Assembly: GCA_019637265.1 (NCBI GenBank)
Contig: JAHBVY010000011.1
Location: 45,563 to 109,562, forward strand
Length of the DNA stretch: 64,000 nt
From: Polyangiaceae bacterium
Lineage (GTDB): Bacteria > Myxococcota_A > Polyangia > Polyangiales > Polyangiaceae
Direction of reading: 5' to 3'
The notes under the pieces were generated by a model. The model made no database searches. It saw only the letters and a list, made by a program, of their open reading frames with translations, and was not told where the DNA came from. The position numbers were made by a program, and so were the translations under genes. How positions within the stretch are numbered: the stretch's first letter is position 1; each line of letters starts with the position of its first letter. Shown piece by piece: positions 62,981 through 64,000 of the stretch.

Positions 62981-63787
62981 ATGAGCCGAGCCAGAGACAT
63001 CCAAGCGCAGGGGCCATTTCGAGCCGATCAACTGAGCGCGGGTGATCCGTACGAGCTCTCGCGCGGACACGTCGTCGAGTGCTTGCCCACGGGCGCACGC
63101 GGTGGCAAGGCGAACCTGCTGGGGGGCGCGGTGTTGGCGTCCGACCCTGCCGTGGAGGCCGCCGGGGTCGATACCGGCTTCTCGCCCAATCCATCCACCA
63201 TGCGCGCACCGGACGTCGCCGTGGGCGCCATCCCGGACGAACCTGGATGGGTGCCCGGCGTCCCCGCTTTGGCGGTCGAATACGCGGACCGCGGACAGAA
63301 CGAGACCGAGCTCGCAGAGAAGATCGACGAGCTCCTGGGCCTCGGCACGCGCTTCGTGTGGGTCGTACGCCTCGCCCCGCCACCGCTTCGGCAAGCGACC
63401 GCAGCGCCGCAGAGCGCCCCGGTCCCGTACGTGGAGGTGCATGAGGCAGGTGAGCCCATACGGGTCTATGGGATCGAGGAGACCTTGACCGCGCCGGGCG
63501 TGCTCGAGCGCCCCGTGCCCGTGCGCGCGCTGATCGAACGAGACGCAGGGCTCGACGCAACCCTAGCCAACTTGCTCGCCCGCCGCGGCTACGAGAGCCT
63601 GGACGCGGTGCGGCATGAAGGCCACGCAGAAGGACGCGCGGCGATGCTCCTCGAGCTCCTCGAAGCGCGTTTCGGCGCGCTCGAGGAGGCGTTGGTGCAG
63701 CGCGTGCGCAGTGGCTCTGTCGAGCAGCTGCGCACCTGGGCGAAGCTCCTCCCCAGCATCGAGGCACCGACAGAGATCTTCGAGTGA
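62981..63787 (+). CDS. Uma2-like PD-(D/E)xK nuclease-family protein
   Basis: 268 residues from ATG 62981 (the frame runs far upstream but over non-coding sequence). The Uma2/DUF820-like core (about 55-140) has RAPDVAV and LAVEYADRGQNETELAEKIDELLGLGTRFVWVV: the PD...(D/E)xK-type pattern, with Tyr after Glu in place of the usual Val. The C-terminal part (about 195-268) is helical and resembles tails of transposase-like DUF proteins (EGRAAMLLELLEARFG). Such proteins are common in Myxococcota and cyanobacteria in many copies; true nuclease activity is rarely shown. Nothing is seen in 62766-62980. Confidence 0.75.
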   Translation: MSRARDIQAQGPFRADQLSAGDPYELSRGHVVECLPTGARGGKANLLGGAVLASDPAVEAAGVDTGFSPNPSTMRAPDVAVGAIPDEPGWVPGVPALAVEYADRGQNETELAEKIDELLGLGTRFVWVVRLAPPPLRQATAAPQSAPVPYVEVHEAGEPIRVYGIEETLTAPGVLERPVPVRALIERDAGLDATLANLLARRGYESLDAVRHEGHAEGRAAMLLELLEARFGALEEALVQRVRSGSVEQLRTWAKLLPSIEAPTEIFE

Positions 63788-64000
63788 TCGTACCGCGCTC
63801 ACGCGTCGACGTTCCTGTTGGGTTGCCCACCCCGTTCCGTGCTCGGCCCAAAGGGCCTGCGCGCGTCCTACCCCTCCCCGATGTCCGTCCTCGGGAGCCA
63901 AGCTCCCTGCGGGCGGCCATGGGAGGGGTCAACTCGAGCGTTGCCGCGTGGAATCGTCTACGGTTGGTCGGATCGCGATAGGCTGGGTCGCTCGTCAGGA
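63788..64000. other. Non-coding end of the window
   Basis: No convincing start or domain. Open frames here are short or shadows of the Uma2-like gene. Confidence 0.4.

Noticed and set aside
63788..64000. Possible gene start at the right edge
   Set aside because: No ribosome-binding site, domain or codon pattern supports an ORF that continues beyond the window.

Overview
The window is a GC-rich (roughly 70 percent) chromosomal segment. It most likely comes from a member of the Myxococcota (deltaproteobacterial lineage, Polyangia-like). The evidence is the mix of families: a von Willebrand A protein with a MYXO-CTERM-type tail, a eukaryote-like Ser/Thr kinase fused to a formylglycine-generating-enzyme-type domain, several FHA proteins, a PEGA/TPR protein, a giant TPR protein, an MglA-type GTPase and many lipoproteins. 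No phage, transposase, rRNA or CRISPR was seen. The lineage call is inference from gene content; no 16S or marker search was possible.

Layout. 1-4.2 kb: 5' part of a TonB-dependent receptor (runs off the left edge), palindromic repeats and a vWA surface protein. 4.2-7.9 kb: pterin dehydratase, a small membrane protein, tRNA-Leu(UAA), then feoA-feoB behind a possible Fur-type site. 7.9-10.7 kb: a tandem Fic protein lacking the catalytic His in both domains, preceded by a remnant of a related gene, and an orphan gene. 11.1-15.7 kb: coaBC, a CPBP protease, a YebC-type regulator, tRNA-Leu(GAG) and a hybrid histidine kinase. 15.8-27.6 kb: two lipoproteins, a roughly 2600-residue TPR protein and a PEGA protein. 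27.8-30 kb: threonine synthase and a pair of SpeD-like genes, one active-looking and one lacking the pyruvoyl serine. 30-36 kb: hydrolase lipoprotein, CDP-alcohol phosphatidyltransferase, an outer-membrane protein and a YceI-like lipoprotein.

36.2-43 kb: a Cys-rich lipoprotein, then a DUF692 (MNIO)-DUF2063 fusion whose stop overlaps the start of a kinase-FGE fusion, then a TPR protein. This looks like a bufferin-like RiPP locus whose substrate is a lipoprotein. 43-49.5 kb: L,D-transpeptidase, glutaryl-CoA dehydrogenase, an RluA-RlmI fusion, and ribosomal proteins L3 and L19 outside their usual operons, each with a plausible promoter and leader. 50-59 kb: a phosphothreonine-signalling cluster (zinc-ribbon FHA, vWA-FHA, PP2C phosphatase, triple-FHA ABC transporter). 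59-64 kb: small membrane protein, amidase, PHA-system protein, MglA-like GTPase and an Uma2-like protein.

Across the window there is a dispersed short repeat (T-run, G-run, TTGG, then either a GCAGCGCGCTGC palindrome or ACGGCACCGCG). It occurs about 17 times, between genes and also inside them, where it encodes part of linkers, signal-peptide regions and one transmembrane segment. Several short tandem repeats, two of them 18 bp in-frame coding repeats, and one three-copy hairpin array with paired base changes are also present.
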